NCBI GenBank assembly: GCA_002007465.1
Contig: LNAC01000009.1
Coordinates: 4,283,752-4,347,751, forward strand
Source of the DNA: Ailurus styani
Taxonomy: Eukaryota; Chordata; Mammalia; Carnivora; Ailuridae
Length of the DNA stretch: 64,000 nt
Reading direction: 5' to 3'
Both the position numbers and the translations under genes were made by a program. The notes beneath the pieces were generated by a model that saw only the letters and a list, made by a program, of their open reading frames with translations, had not been told where the DNA came from and made no database searches. Positions 36,078 through 47,259 of the stretch are shown piece after piece. Numbering within the stretch: the first letter of the stretch is position 1; each line of letters starts with the position of its first letter.

Positions 36078-38179
36078 AAAGACACCATGTGAGCCTCGTA
36101 GCTGAGGACACACCAAGCCTGTGTGACTAACAACCTTTTCCATGAAGCACCAGGAGACACAGAGGGCCAGTGCGGTTGGAAACAGGGTTCCCTCCGAGTC
36201 CATGTGAGCACAGAGGGAACAGTCACTGAAATGCCCAACCTTTGAGTTAAAAGTAAAATTCCAAACTTGGGAACATCGCATGGGCGAACAGTGACTCTGC
36301 TGCCCTCCCTCTGAGCCCGGAGTCCCTGAACTGCCCTCGCCAGGCCCCTGGCCCACCCCCACTCAGCTGGCTTCCCTTGTTCACCAGGGACCAGCCAGCT
36401 CACGGGCGGGGCTGCCGAGGGCCCACTGCTCGGGGACACCAGCCCCGGCAAAACAGAAGCTCAAGAAAAACCTCCTCTGTTGAAGAAACAAGGACACAGT
36501 AAAAGCTCCTTAATTGGTCCTTCCTATCATCCCTGCTTACCAGAGACTGACCCAAAGCTCAAAGGCAGTGAGGGGCTTGTCCTAAGGGTAGAGCTGCTAT
36601 CTGGGTCCAGGGCTTTAAATTGAAGCCATCTGGTCCCATACTCACCATCCCACACCCCATGACAGGCCACTTGTCCCAGAGAAAGAACTGGAAGTTGCTA
36701 AGCATTCCACAGCTCTTTTATTTTTGGTGTCAGTTAGCAATTACCCTTGAGCATCGCCTCCTGTCCTCCCTAAGAGATTGCAATTATTCTTCCAATCATT
36801 TCAGCCAAAACACTTACCCAAACCCAAATCACACTCTCTCCCAAACACACACGTCAGAGAGCAAAGGATCGGGCAAACGGGCTTGTCTTTCCTTCCTCTG
36901 CCGAGTGGAACACTTTCTATTAACCCAGCACAGAGAGGCTCAACAGCGGCCCTGTTGTTTCCAGCAATATTCAGAACAGGACCAGCATCCAGTACAAACA
37001 AGTTGGAGGCCCCGTGGGATCTGTTAGGCTGGCTGGCCCCAAGTCACCAAACGGACTGTGCCTCACTGGGGAACAATTCCCTGGCTCCCAGGCCAACGCC
37101 GAGGGGCTAGGCCTACGTGCACCTGAAGCTGAGCGCAGGCCTTGTAGCCGGAGGGAGAGCGCCCTAGGCCAAAGGCGGGGCCTGTCTTCTGTGCCTTTTA
37201 TGGCCCCAAATAAAGCAGAGTGACAGGCGGGAGCCAGGGCCTCGGGGGTTCATAAATGGCCAGCTGAAAGGCCCACACCCAACACTGGGAACAACCGTGC
37301 TGGTCTGTTTTTCACACGGCAAACTCTACTTGGGAGCCCTGGATGTGTGTACGTGCAAGGACCCGCACGTGTGTATGCGTGGCCAGACGGGTGTGTGCAC
37401 TTCTGCACGTGCATGCACACGAGATGAAGATCCCCCGGGCCACTCGGTCATGACGTTTCTTTTTTGCATCTACCAGAGCGAAAGAAGGTGTCTCTGCTGG
37501 TCACGGACACCTCAGAAGTCTGAACGAGGCTTGCACGAGCGGGCCCCTTGCCTCCCACGTGCACAGGGCGCTGCGGGGAGAGGAGTTTCCCACACCAGGA
37601 AGGGGGACCGAGGACTGAAACAGCGTGACTTTCATAACCACCCGGCTCCGGACACTGCAGATGCCCGCAAGCACCCAGGCCACGTGGAATTTACACAGAG
37701 CCTCTGCCAACAGCACGGGATCAGTCACACGGATCGCCTAATCCGCTCTTCATATTCCGCCCGCCTTCTCATTGCTTACCTGTGCCCAGAGGCTGCGAGT
37801 TCTGGGGCATCGCTAAAGCTAAATCAGAAAGATAAACAAATGCTTTCAAAGGATATGTGCCCTGGGCACCCAGCCCAGGCCCTCGAGCATTTTCTCTGCC
37901 GACCTCCGGCAGGCGGGGGACCAGGACAGTCCCCCCGCTGAGCTCGCGGCCTCTCTCCCTGCTCCTGCTCCCGCCCCCTCCTCTGGACTCCTGCTGCTTG
38001 GGGGGCCTGGTCTCTGAACACAGAGGGCTCTCAGGACCCTCCCCTCAACGAGTGCCCATGGCCCATCCCGACTGTTCTACCCACAAGTGCCCAAAGGGCA
38101 GACTCCTTCAACCAGTCCCCTCTCCCCGCTTCCCTGGCCCCCTGGGCAGCAGGAGCACCTGCTGTGGGCCGGGCGTCTC

Positions 38180-38370
38180 GCAAGTTCTATCTCACAGAAC
38201 CTTCACTGTGCCCTTGGAGGAAGCTTTGCACGCCTCCGTTTCTGTTTCTACGACGGAAGAAACAGTGTGGAGGTTAAGAGCAGATGCAGGTCAGCCTGCC
38301 TCAGCGGTGACTGTGGTAGGGGAACTAGCTTGCCTAGGCACAGACAACCTAGTTCACCCACCGCAGTCTC
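38180..38370 (-). mobile_element. MIR element
   Basis: Contains atctcacagaaccttcactg then cgacggaagaaacagtgtgg and gaactagcttgcctaggcac, antisense MIR core, decayed. Confidence 0.6.
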
Positions 38371-39124
38371 TGGGGCTGTAGGCTGGGATGCAAGGACACC
38401 TCCACCCCTTTAGGGCTGTCAGGGTGGAAGGGCCAGTCTGGGGAAGGCACTCGGAACAGGGCAGACACTAAATGCCGGGTAAGTGCTGTTACGGTCATTC
38501 ACTTCCCAAATGTGAAAGAAAGTGACCAATGTCCATTCTGGAGACCCTGCGTCCCTGTGCCCTCCCCCTCCCCCAGAAAGATCAGTTTCCTATAAATGAT
38601 CCTCCCACGGGGGAGGAAGCCGGGCAGGCCGGGAGGGTGCCCCCGAGTCCACAAGGCTGCCGTGACATGACAAATAAGCTGCAGGCTGACAGTGTCTCCA
38701 AGACATATTGGAGTTTACTCTGTCGTTTGGGCTTGCCATCTGCGCCGCCCCGCAGGGGGCTGGCTTCCCGGGCTGCTCAGGGAGCAGGCGGGAGAGTCAC
38801 CCGTCCCGGGACCGATCTGCAAGCTCGGCGACCATCGGTTAGGCTGCCTAATGAGAGGAAGTGGAGTTTGCCCACTGCCTTCCTGGGCGCCAGGCCTTCC
38901 TTCCCAGGGACGGTCCGGGCCCAGGCTGCTGGCCGGAGGAGGACGGGACAGAGAAATGAACTTGAGTGCACAGCCCTCCGTCGACTCCGAGGTTGTACAT
39001 CGGGAGGCTGGGGGCGCAGACGGATGAGGCCAAGCACCTCCCTTGTGGAGCACGCTGTCGAGGAGATAAGGAGACAGAAAGCTAAGAGCAGAGTGTGAAA
39101 GGCCAGGATGGAACTCTGTGGAAA

Positions 39125-39310
39125 CCACAGGAAAGGCGCTGTTGCGATTTACTGTGTGACCTTGGGGAACTCACTCACCTCTCTGAGCCGCCCGTATAAA
39201 ATGGGGCTAACAGTGATACCGCCTGCTTCCCCCGAGGGTGGCTGTACGGATGTAGTAAGTTCACACACGAAGGCGATTTAGCTCAATAAAGACTACTGTC
39301 CCTGAAACCA
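39125..39310 (+). mobile_element. MIR element
   Basis: Contains ttactgtgtgaccttgggga, tcacctctctgagccg and tataaaatggggctaacagt, then ttagctcaataaag: sense MIR from core to 3' end. Confidence 0.85.
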
Positions 39311-40086
39311 GACAGACACTCCTATCACTTGCTCCTCCAAGGCGAGGCCGGTCAGGAGAGGACAGAAGCCAGGCCTTGTCGCTGCAGGTAACGACACCAC
39401 AGCCAGCCCTCGGGACTCAGGGCCTCCTGGGCCTAGGCCAGCCCTTCCAGGTTCAGAAATACTCCGCAGTCTCTGGGCAGGAAAGGTAGGAAGTGGCTAA
39501 ATTTGCCCAAATTACAGGCTGTCCTTACTTTTAACCATGAAGAATGACTCTCTGTCTTCCTCTGGAAATGAGCCTTAGCAAGGAGGTGCTGTGGGCATAT
39601 TCACTCTCATCCGAAACCCCGCTAATGACAGGAAACCGGGGAGGCCGTGCTGTCTGTCAGGCAGACAGCCCGAGAGAAGCGAGCCTGCAGGTCTCTGGGG
39701 CCTGGGATCACCCTGTGGCCACCGGGCCTTCTCCCACGACCCACCGCAACATGCCAAAGAGCAACCTGATCTCTACAATTTGTACTGCATGTTCCTGGTG
39801 GCAGGTCACAGCAAACCAGAGCGTGGGGGGCCCCGACGGCTGTCCCCAGGCTCTCCACTGGCACTGGGCACGCTACCAGCCAGGCTTGGCCCCGTGCTGG
39901 CCCACGGGAGATGCTCAGTCCCCGCTGACGGAAGGTGCTGCTGAACCTCACAGCCCTGTGTGTGGCGGGGGGTGGGGAGTAGGGGGGCTGCCGCAGTGGC
40001 CAGCCTGGGTGAGCGCGTCTGCAAGCGACAGGGTGGGGGCCGGGCTGGGAAGGCTGGCCTCTCCAACACCCCTGCGCCTCTCCCAC

Positions 40087-40345
40087 ATATGCCGCCCAGC
40101 ATTCTGTACGCGTCCCCGGACGATCACCGGGTCAGGTGCGAAATCTTTCAAATAGCGCTCCTCATGACCCCCCATTCTGGAGTAAGGCTCTTGAAGCCTT
40201 TTTTTTTTTTTTTTTTNATATGCCGCCCAGCATTCTGTACGCGTCCCCGGACGATCACCGGGTCAGGTGCGAAATCTTTCAAATAGCGCTCCTCATGACC
40301 CCCCATTCTGGAGTAAGGCTCTTGAAGCCTTTTTTTTTTTTTTTT
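40087..40345. repeat. 130-bp direct duplicate around a single N (assembly joint)
   Basis: 40087-40216 and 40218-40345 are the same sequence (starting atatgccgcccagcattctg) apart from poly-T length (18 against 16 T), separated by one N at 40217. The exact copy around a placeholder N indicates unmerged overlapping contig or read ends. Confidence 0.95.
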
Positions 40346-40721
40346 GGAAACAAATTACTTGGTGTTTCATGATGATCCCTTAAAAACAGAACATTCTAGG
40401 AGCAGCGATCAGTCCCTTTATAACAAGGTGACGAGGTGGCCAAGGAAGACTGAGGTGGCCTGGGCTTGGTCCCACTCGGAAAGCAGAGCTCCTGCCCACC
40501 AGGAGCGGACGTGAGGCAGCTGGCTGCGAACGGCGGGCACCGGAGAGGTACGGGCCTGTGCGTGGGTACAGAGGCAGGCTGGAGCCAGCCGTGGAAGGCA
40601 CCAGAGGAGTACAGGGGCCACCAGGGATGGCTTCCAGGAAGAGCGGGGACTACAGGGTGGGCTGGAGGCTGGTGAGGATGCGGAAGGGAAACAGGAAGGC
40701 TCTCTGGGCGGGGGGGGGGGG

Positions 40722-40722
40722 N
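40722..40722. other. Single N at a poly-G tract
   Basis: One undetermined base follows a run of about 13 G. No duplicated flanks are seen; likely a consensus failure or joint at the homopolymer. Confidence 0.95.
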
Positions 40723-40878
40723 CGAAAAACCAAGCAAAGGCCTGTGTGGGCAGCACCCTTAGAAGGAGCCTCAACTGGCCAGAGTAGAGGGAGGAGTGAC
40801 AGAGCTCACGGCCGAGCACCCGACAGCCACGCGGGGCAAGAACCTTCTAGAACTTAAGTCCCCAAACACAAAAAGGGA

Positions 40879-40954
40879 CCATTCTTGGCTAAGCAGGATG
40901 GATGGAGATAAGGATACGGATCTATCCATCCATCCTACCTGATTAAAGAATGGT
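40879..40954. repeat. Imperfect inverted repeat (about 32-bp arms, 12-base loop)
   Basis: The left arm (40879-40910, containing ccattcttggct and aggatggatgga) is the imperfect inverse of the right arm (40923-40954, containing tccatccatcct and aaagaatgg). It lies at the 5' edge of the plus-strand L1. Confidence 0.7.
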
Positions 40955-40991
40955 TGTGTGTGTATCCAAACATGGTGCCTCACAGAAAGAC

Positions 40992-41488
40992 GTATTTTCA
41001 AGTGTCAACGGAACTCTTACTGAAATGGGTAATACATTAGATGACAAAAATAAAACATTAGAGACCACATTCTCTGACCAGTGTGCAATGAAGTCAGAAA
41101 CAAGTTAAAATCTCAGCCCCTCAGAGAAGGTACCTGAGTCAGAGAGCCAATCAAAACTAAAATTACTGCATATTTATAACTGTGGTGAGTACATATCAGA
41201 GTACACTTCCGTCAAAGTGACACAAAGACATACTTCTATNGTATTTTCAAGTGTCAACGGAACTCTTACTGAAATGGGTAATACATTAGATGACAAAAAT
41301 AAAACATTAGAGACCACATTCTCTGACCAGTGTGCAATGAAGTCAGAAACAAGTTAAAATCTCAGCCCCTCAGAGAAGGTACCTGAGTCAGAGAGCCAAT
41401 CAAAACTAAAATTACTGCATATTTATAACTGTGGTGAGTACATATCAGAGTACACTTCCGTCAAAGTGACACAAAGACATACTTCTAT
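40992..41488. repeat. 248-bp direct duplicate around a single N (assembly joint)
   Basis: 40992-41239 and 41241-41488 appear identical (both start gtattttcaagtgtcaacgg and end acttctat), separated by one N at 41240. Identity over 248 bp within ancient L1 sequence is incompatible with an old duplication. Confidence 0.95.
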
Positions 41489-41526
41489 GGCTTTGAATAC
41501 TTTTGTTAAAAATCATAAACAAAACA

Positions 41527-41732
41527 GGGGCACCTGGGTGGCTCAGCTGGTTAAGCGTCTGACTCGGTTTCCGCTCAGGTCATGATCTCGGGGTCATGAG
41601 ATGGAGCCAGGTGTTGGGCTCAGCGTGGAGTCTGCTCCATTCTTTCACTCTCCCTCTCCCTCCCCCTCTGCCCCTCCCCCGGCTTGCATGCACTCTCTCT
41701 CAAGTAAATAAAATCTTTAAAAAGTTAAAAAT
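41527..41732 (+). mobile_element. Can-SINE, plus strand
   Basis: Head ggggcacctgggtggctcag, box aggtcatgatctcggggtc, CT-rich region, then aaataaaatctttaaa tail. Near-perfect duplication aaatcataaacaaaa before and aaatcacaaacaaaa after. Confidence 0.96.
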
Positions 41733-42033
41733 AAATCACAAACAAAATAAATGAGGTGACCAACTCAAGCAGCTATAATATATTAAAAAAACAACCAAAA
41801 AACCCAAAAGAAGCCAAAAGAAAGTAGAAAAAAAGAACTAATGAAGATAAATAATGAAACAGAAACCCTAATGTCTTTATTTATAGATCAAAAACTGGTT
41901 ATTTGAAAAGATAAATATAATAAATCATTAGCACGACCAAAGGAAAGAAAAAACTAGGAATATATACGACTGCAGGTATATTAATTTTAAAATCAAGGAA
42001 AGCTCTTATGGAAAATTTTTATACCACTAAACT

Positions 42034-42216
42034 TTATTTTTTTTTACTTCACCTTTTTTTGGTGGGGAGAGGAGCAGAGGGAGAGAGAAGAATCTTAAGC
42101 AGGCTCCGTGCCCAGCATGGAGCCCAACATGGGGCTTGATCTCACAGCCCTGAGATAATGACCTGAGCCAAAACCGAGAGTTGGTCCCTTAACTGACTGA
42201 GCCACCCAGGTGCCCC
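42034..42216 (-). mobile_element. Can-SINE, minus strand
   Basis: T-rich start, GA-rich region, then ctgagataatgacctgagcc and the end gagccacccaggtgcccc. Diverged duplication taccactaaact before and tactactatact after. Confidence 0.93.
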
Positions 42217-43202
42217 TATACTACTATACTCTAAAATTTAGGTGAAAGGGCTGGTTTTTCTTTCAAAGAAAATATAATTGACAAAACCGATTCAAGCAAA
42301 AGCAGAAAGTCTGAAAAAAAAAAATCAGTCATTGTGAAAGAAAGTAAAATTGTCCCTCCTCCCAAAGTACCTGCTAGCTCCCCAGGTCCAATTAGTTTTT
42401 ACAGGGAAATTTTTTTTTTTCATTTCCCACCCTCCCCCTGCACCAAGGAACAGAAATTACAATATCTTAAGAATATTCTCATATTTGAAAGAAAAAATTG
42501 ATTCTTAGGGCCCTCAAAATTAATATTTTAATAAGCATTAAGCCCGATCTCAACTAAATACCAAAATCCTAACTTAAATAACAGCAGTTGAGATCTAGTA
42601 CTATAAATAATACACCACAGTAAAAAAGGATTTCAAAAATATAGCATTTATCTCAATGTTAAATCATCAAAATATAATGATTCATACCAATAAGTCAAAT
42701 GAGAAAAAATACAGTATCATATGGATAGATTTTGAAGTGATTTTTACTTGAAATTGAAATTGTACTTGAATTAAAGAAAAAAAACAACACAAAGTCTCAG
42801 GAAAATGGGAATAGAAGAACGGTTCCTCTAACATGATCAAACTCTCTCCTAAATTAACACCCTACCTCAGCCTTGATTACGAAACGCTAGAAACATTCAT
42901 CCCCACTAAAGTCAGGAACCAGGTAAGAATGCGAACTATTGCTACTGTTGTTTGCTGCTTTGGATGTTCTGGCCAACAATATAAAGCAAGAAAAAGAAAT
43001 GAAGTATAAATGTTATCAAAGAGAGAAAATGGTATTTGCAGATGATATTGCTGTCTACCGAGAAAACCCACATAAATCAGTTGGAAGCTACTAGAAATAA
43101 CATGCATAGAAGAGAGGAAGCCAGTTATGAAATGGAGATTCAAGAACTGACAGTATTTTAAAATATACATATAAGGAAATCCTAGATAAAACAAAGTGGG
43201 CA

Positions 43203-43410
43203 GGGGTGCCTGGGTGGCTCAGTCGTTAAGCATCTGCCTTGGGCTCAGGTCATGATCCCAGGGTCCTGGGATGGAGCCCCGCATTGGTCTCCCTGCTCAG
43301 CAGGAAGCCTGCTTCTCCCTCTCCCACTCTCCCTGCTTGTGTTCCCTCTCTGTGTCTCTGTCAAATAAATAAATAAAATCTTAAAAACAACAACAAAAGC
43401 AACAAAAAAA
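43203..43410 (+). mobile_element. Can-SINE, plus strand
   Basis: Head ggggtgcctgggtggctcag, box aggtcatgatcccagggtcc, tail aaataaataaataaaatctt. Target-site duplication caaagtgggca on both sides (43192 and 43412). Confidence 0.96.
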
Positions 43411-44636
43411 GCAAAGTGGGCAAAACAACCACAACAAAAATTTGAAATCTAGGAATTAGATAAACAGAAAGTAAATGAGAATATTTAACTGAATGATATA
43501 AAAGAACATTTGAATAAATGGAGAGTCATGTTACATTTCTAGAAGGAAAGATCAAGTATTTTAAAGATGCCGATTCTCCCTAAATTAATTTACAGCTTCA
43601 ATATTTTCTCAAACAAAATCTTGAAATTATTTTCCTTGGAACGTAAAGTGATTCTAAATTTCAACTGGGTAAAAATTTGAGCTAGAATTACCAGGAACAT
43701 TTTGAAAACAAAGGATAATAAGACAGGATACCAAGACATATACATTTATTATAGTTAAAAATATGATTCTCCCATCAGAATATGCATTCAAATCAATAGG
43801 GCACAAGCCACAAAATATATCGTTATATATAATAGCTTTATATCAGATTGTTTTCAGATGAGTTAGTTAAAAAAGGATTATTTAAGAAGTGGTACTAGGA
43901 CAAAGATGATTTGGAAAAACATAGATCCTAATCTCAGGTTATACATCAAAACAGATCACAGATGGATTTGAGATTAAAAAAAAAAAAAAGGTAACAGAAT
44001 ATACCATGAGCTAGAGGAGGTCTTTCTAAAATGTGATGGCAAAGGTGCAAAACAAAAAGGGGGGGGGTGGAATGAATGAAAGGAGAAAAGGAGAAAACAC
44101 AAAACTGGAAAAAAAGTAGTAGTGATAAAGCAGCAAAAAAAAAAGACTTTGTTTCATAAGGAGTGCTACAGCTCGAACAAGAAAAGCCAGATGACTTCAA
44201 GAGAAAAGCAGCAAGCACATAAACAGGAAAGGACCAGGGGATACCAAGGGCTGCCCCATTCACGTGCCCTCATGGTGAGATGCCCTGTCCTCTTTCAAAA
44301 TGATCAGGATTTTGGAGAGTAAGGCTAACCTCTTTCATGCACGTGTAAGCGTAAATGGATTCAACCATTTTGGTGGGCAGTTTGTCACTACATATCGAGA
44401 TGCCTAAAAATGCACACTTACCCTAAGAACAAAGATTTCTCTGCAGGGAAGCTCACCAAGGTATTTCAGAAATGAAGAGAACGTAAATATCCAGCCTTGG
44501 AGGACCCATTAGATAAAGAGCACTGCATCCCTGACGAAGGTCACAGAACCATTACAGCTGCCCCGGGGGAGACGACGGAAAGGCAGGAAAGAAGCCTGCG
44601 ACCATGGACGCTCTCAGCAATGAAAAGGAGCAAGCT

Positions 44637-44740
44637 GCTGGGGTGCCTGGCTGTTTCAGTCGGTAGAGCATGCGACTCTTGATCTTGGGATTGTGGGTTC
44701 GAGCCCCACACTAGGTGTCAAGATGACTTAAATAAATAAA
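44637..44740 (+). mobile_element. Can-SINE of the older tRNA-like lineage
   Basis: About 100 bp with a nearly whole tRNA-Lys layout: gtcggtagagcatgcgactc (D arm), anticodon-like CTT in gactcttgatc, and a T arm gtgggttcgagccccac identical to the tRNA-Lys T arm as I know it. A short gacttaaataaataaa tail follows. Duplication aaaggagcaa on both sides. It is a SINE, not a functional tRNA gene, because the acceptor stem does not pair well. Confidence 0.93.
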
Positions 44741-45117
44741 GGAGCAATCTACCAATATATGCAGCATGAATCAATCTCAAAAATGTGATAGCGAGCAACA
44801 CACAAAGCTACATCCTGTAGGACTCCCTTTATGACACGTGAAACACATGGGTGATCTCCATGCTGGGTGCGGCGCAGGAAATGACCAGTAGCAGGAACTG
44901 GAGAACTTTTTGGCATGATGGAAAAATTCTGTATCTTGCTTCTGGTGGCAGTTGCATGACATCTGTCATGCTGCTTTGACATTTAACATTTGTTAAAACT
45001 CATTGAACTGTACACATTAAAAAGGTGAATTTTACTCTATGTAAATTATACCTCAATAAATCTGACAAAAAACCAGAATGGACACTTAATTAGGTAGGAA
45101 TATACTTTTATATAAAG

Positions 45118-45136
45118 ATATATATATATATATATG
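45118..45136 (+). repeat. (TA)n microsatellite
   Basis: Short tatata tract between the two L1 3' ends. Confidence 0.9.
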
Positions 45137-45389
45137 AAAAAAAGGATAAGGATATACCCTAAAATATTGTCCAAAATTATAAATCAGAAGAGTTTTTGTC
45201 TGTTTTTGATTTAAAAAAATTACCAACGAACTGTTCTGTCAAGCAACAAACTTTTTAAGGTTCTTATAGGACTGCTGAGTCCCACAAGCCCTGAGGCAGA
45301 ATTTTCTGGTTCCAGCCCTCTGCAAAGTGCCTGGCTCTCAACAGGAGCTCAGCAGGTGTGATAGGAGGGCAGAGCAACGAGACGGACTA

Positions 45390-45490
45390 CCACCTAGTCC
45401 AATAGCTTCATTTTGCAGCTGGAAAAACTGAATCCCAGAGAAGAGGAGTGACTTTCTCAAGTTCGGAAGAGGTCAAAATTAGCCTTAACG
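45390..45490 (-). mobile_element. MIR fragment
   Basis: Contains attttgcagctggaaaaac then gaatcccagagaagaggagt and gactttctcaagttc, antisense MIR core. Confidence 0.7.
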
Positions 45491-45832
45491 CCCAGGGGGC
45501 AGCGCCATTTCCACCGCACTGGAACACCTGTGAAAATCCCAGTGCTAATGCCTATGCCAGGAGAATCAGGTGCCTGATGAGCTGAAATAAGCTACAGAAA
45601 CTATAGGTACTATCGGCCAATGGTTCCCAAACTTTAGGAAGCAACGTCTCATGCCCCAGCTTCACTTACTTTTTCCAGTATAATTATTTTTATATTTTTC
45701 TTTATATCTGAAAACTCGCTTCAAAATTTTTTTAAATTAACATTTTAATTTTATTTTGTAATATTTTCATTTTTTTCTGATACCCACTTTTTTCTGGTTG
45801 AAACTCACTTTTAAAAAAATTTGATGTACTAN

Positions 45833-46022
45833 TTAAAAAAAAATTGAAATGGGCGCCTGGGTGGCTCAGTGGGTTAAAGCCTCTGCTTTCGGCTCAGGTC
45901 ATGATCTCAGCGTCCTGGGATCGAGGCCCGCATCGGGCTCTCTGCTCAGCAGGGAGCCTGCTTCCTCCTCTCCCTGTCTCTCTGCCTGCCTCTCTGCCTA
46001 CTTGTAATCTCTCTCTCTGTGT
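45833..46022 (+). mobile_element. Musteloid-type Can-SINE bracketed by single Ns
   Basis: Head gggcgcctgggtggctcagt at 45851, then gggttaaagcctctgctttc and a CT-rich end with tgcctgcctctctgcctact. The A-rich tail is missing: the sequence stops at N 46023. The left edge starts right after N 45832. The words tttgatgtacta lie just outside both Ns, like a target-site duplication. The subfamily is the one I associate with mustelids. Confidence 0.9.
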
Positions 46023-46308
46023 NAAAAAAAAATTTGATGTACTAATGACATATAGTATCTTCCTAGGGTCAGGTGTACATGAGAGTGACTCAGAATCTTT
46101 ATACATTATAGAAATGATCCCCGTAAGTCTAGTTACCATCTGTCACCATACAAAGTTTTTACAATATTACTGACTATATTCCCTATGCTGTACGCATCCC
46201 CGTGACTTATTTTATAACTGCAAGTTTGTACCTCTTAATCCCCCCTATTTCACCTCCCACCCAACCACTGTGCCCTCTAGTAACTAGCAGTTTGTCTCCT
46301 GTATTGAG

Positions 46309-46734
46309 GAGTCTTTTTCTGCTTTGTTTGTTCATTTTTTTAGATTCCACATATAAGTACAATCATGATGTTTGTCCCTCTCTTATTTCACTTAACATGA
46401 TACCTTCAAAGTCCACCCATGTTGTTGAAAATGGCAAGATTTTAGTCTTACGACTGAATAATACTCTGTTGTATGTATATATCACATGTTCCTTATCCAT
46501 TCATCTCTCAATGGACACTNTGAGTCTTTTTCTGCTTTGTTTGTTCATTTTTTTAGATTCCACATATAAGTACAATCATATGATGTTTGTCCCTCTCTTA
46601 TTTCACTTAACATGATACCTTCAAAGTCCACCCATGTTGTTGAAAATGGCAAGATTTTAGTCTTACGACTGAATAATACTCTGTTGTATGTATATATCAC
46701 ATGTTCCTTATCCATTCATCTCTCAATGGACACT
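46309..46734. repeat. About 211-bp near-identical direct duplicate around a single N (assembly joint)
   Basis: 46309-46519 and 46522-46734 are the same L1 sequence (gagtctttttctgctttg ... tctcaatggacact), separated by N 46520. They differ by a two-base indel (atcatgatg against atcatatgatg). Likely two versions of the same locus joined end to end. Confidence 0.93.
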
Positions 46735-47056
46735 TGGGCTGCATCCATATCTTGGTTATTGTAAATAATGCTGCAGTAAATACTGGGGTCCATATATCTC
46801 TTCATATTGGTGTTTTCATTTTCTTCAGATAAATACCCAGAAGTGGACCTGCAGAATCTTACAGTTCTATTTTTAATTTTTTGAAGGACTTTCATATTTT
46901 TCATAGCAGCTGCCCCAATTTACTTTCCCACCAACAATGTACAAGAGTTCCCCTTTCTCCACATCTCTGCCAACACTTGTTATTTTGTGTCTTTTTGATA
47001 ATAGGCAATTTGATGGGTGTGAGGTGATATCACATTGTGGTTTTGTTTTGCCTGTG

Positions 47057-47259
47057 TTTTTTTTTCTTTTAAAGATTTTATTCATTTATTTCACAGAGGG
47101 AGAGAGATCACAAGGAGGCAGAGAGGCAGGCAGAGAGAGAGGAGGAAGCAGGCTCCCTGCTGAGCAGAGAGCCCGATGTGGGCTTTGATCCCAGGACCCT
47201 GAGATCATGACCTGAGCTGAAGGCAGAGGCTTTAACCCACTGAGCCACCCAGGCGCCCA
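47057..47259 (-). mobile_element. Musteloid-type Can-SINE, minus strand
   Basis: T-rich start, then gaggcagagaggcaggcaga, ctccctgctgagcagagagc, box gatcccaggaccctgagat, and the end ctgagccacccaggcgccc. Duplication ttgcctgtg at 47048-47056 and 47260-47268. Same subfamily as the element at 45833. Confidence 0.96.

Larger units (their letters stand above)
40950..45065 (+). mobile_element. Old L1 fragment (ORF2 to 3' end), plus strand
   Basis: Sense L1 with many indels. 41070-41130 resembles ORF2 wording after the endonuclease. 43034-43048 encodes the reverse-transcriptase motif Phe-Ala-Asp-Asp-Ile. 43540-43640 (gatgccgattctccctaaa) is late ORF2. 44990-45060 (gaactgtacacattaaaaag, gtaaattatacctcaataaa) is the 3' UTR end. 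Frames are broken throughout, so it is dead. It is interrupted by four Can-SINEs and one assembly duplication. Confidence 0.8.

Noticed and set aside
38529..39098. 189-residue plus-strand open frame
   Set aside because: No recognised similarity, low-complexity composition, and a neighbouring MIR; chance frame.
44641..44712. Possible tRNA-Lys gene
   Set aside because: It has a SINE tail and target-site duplications, and the acceptor stem pairs poorly.
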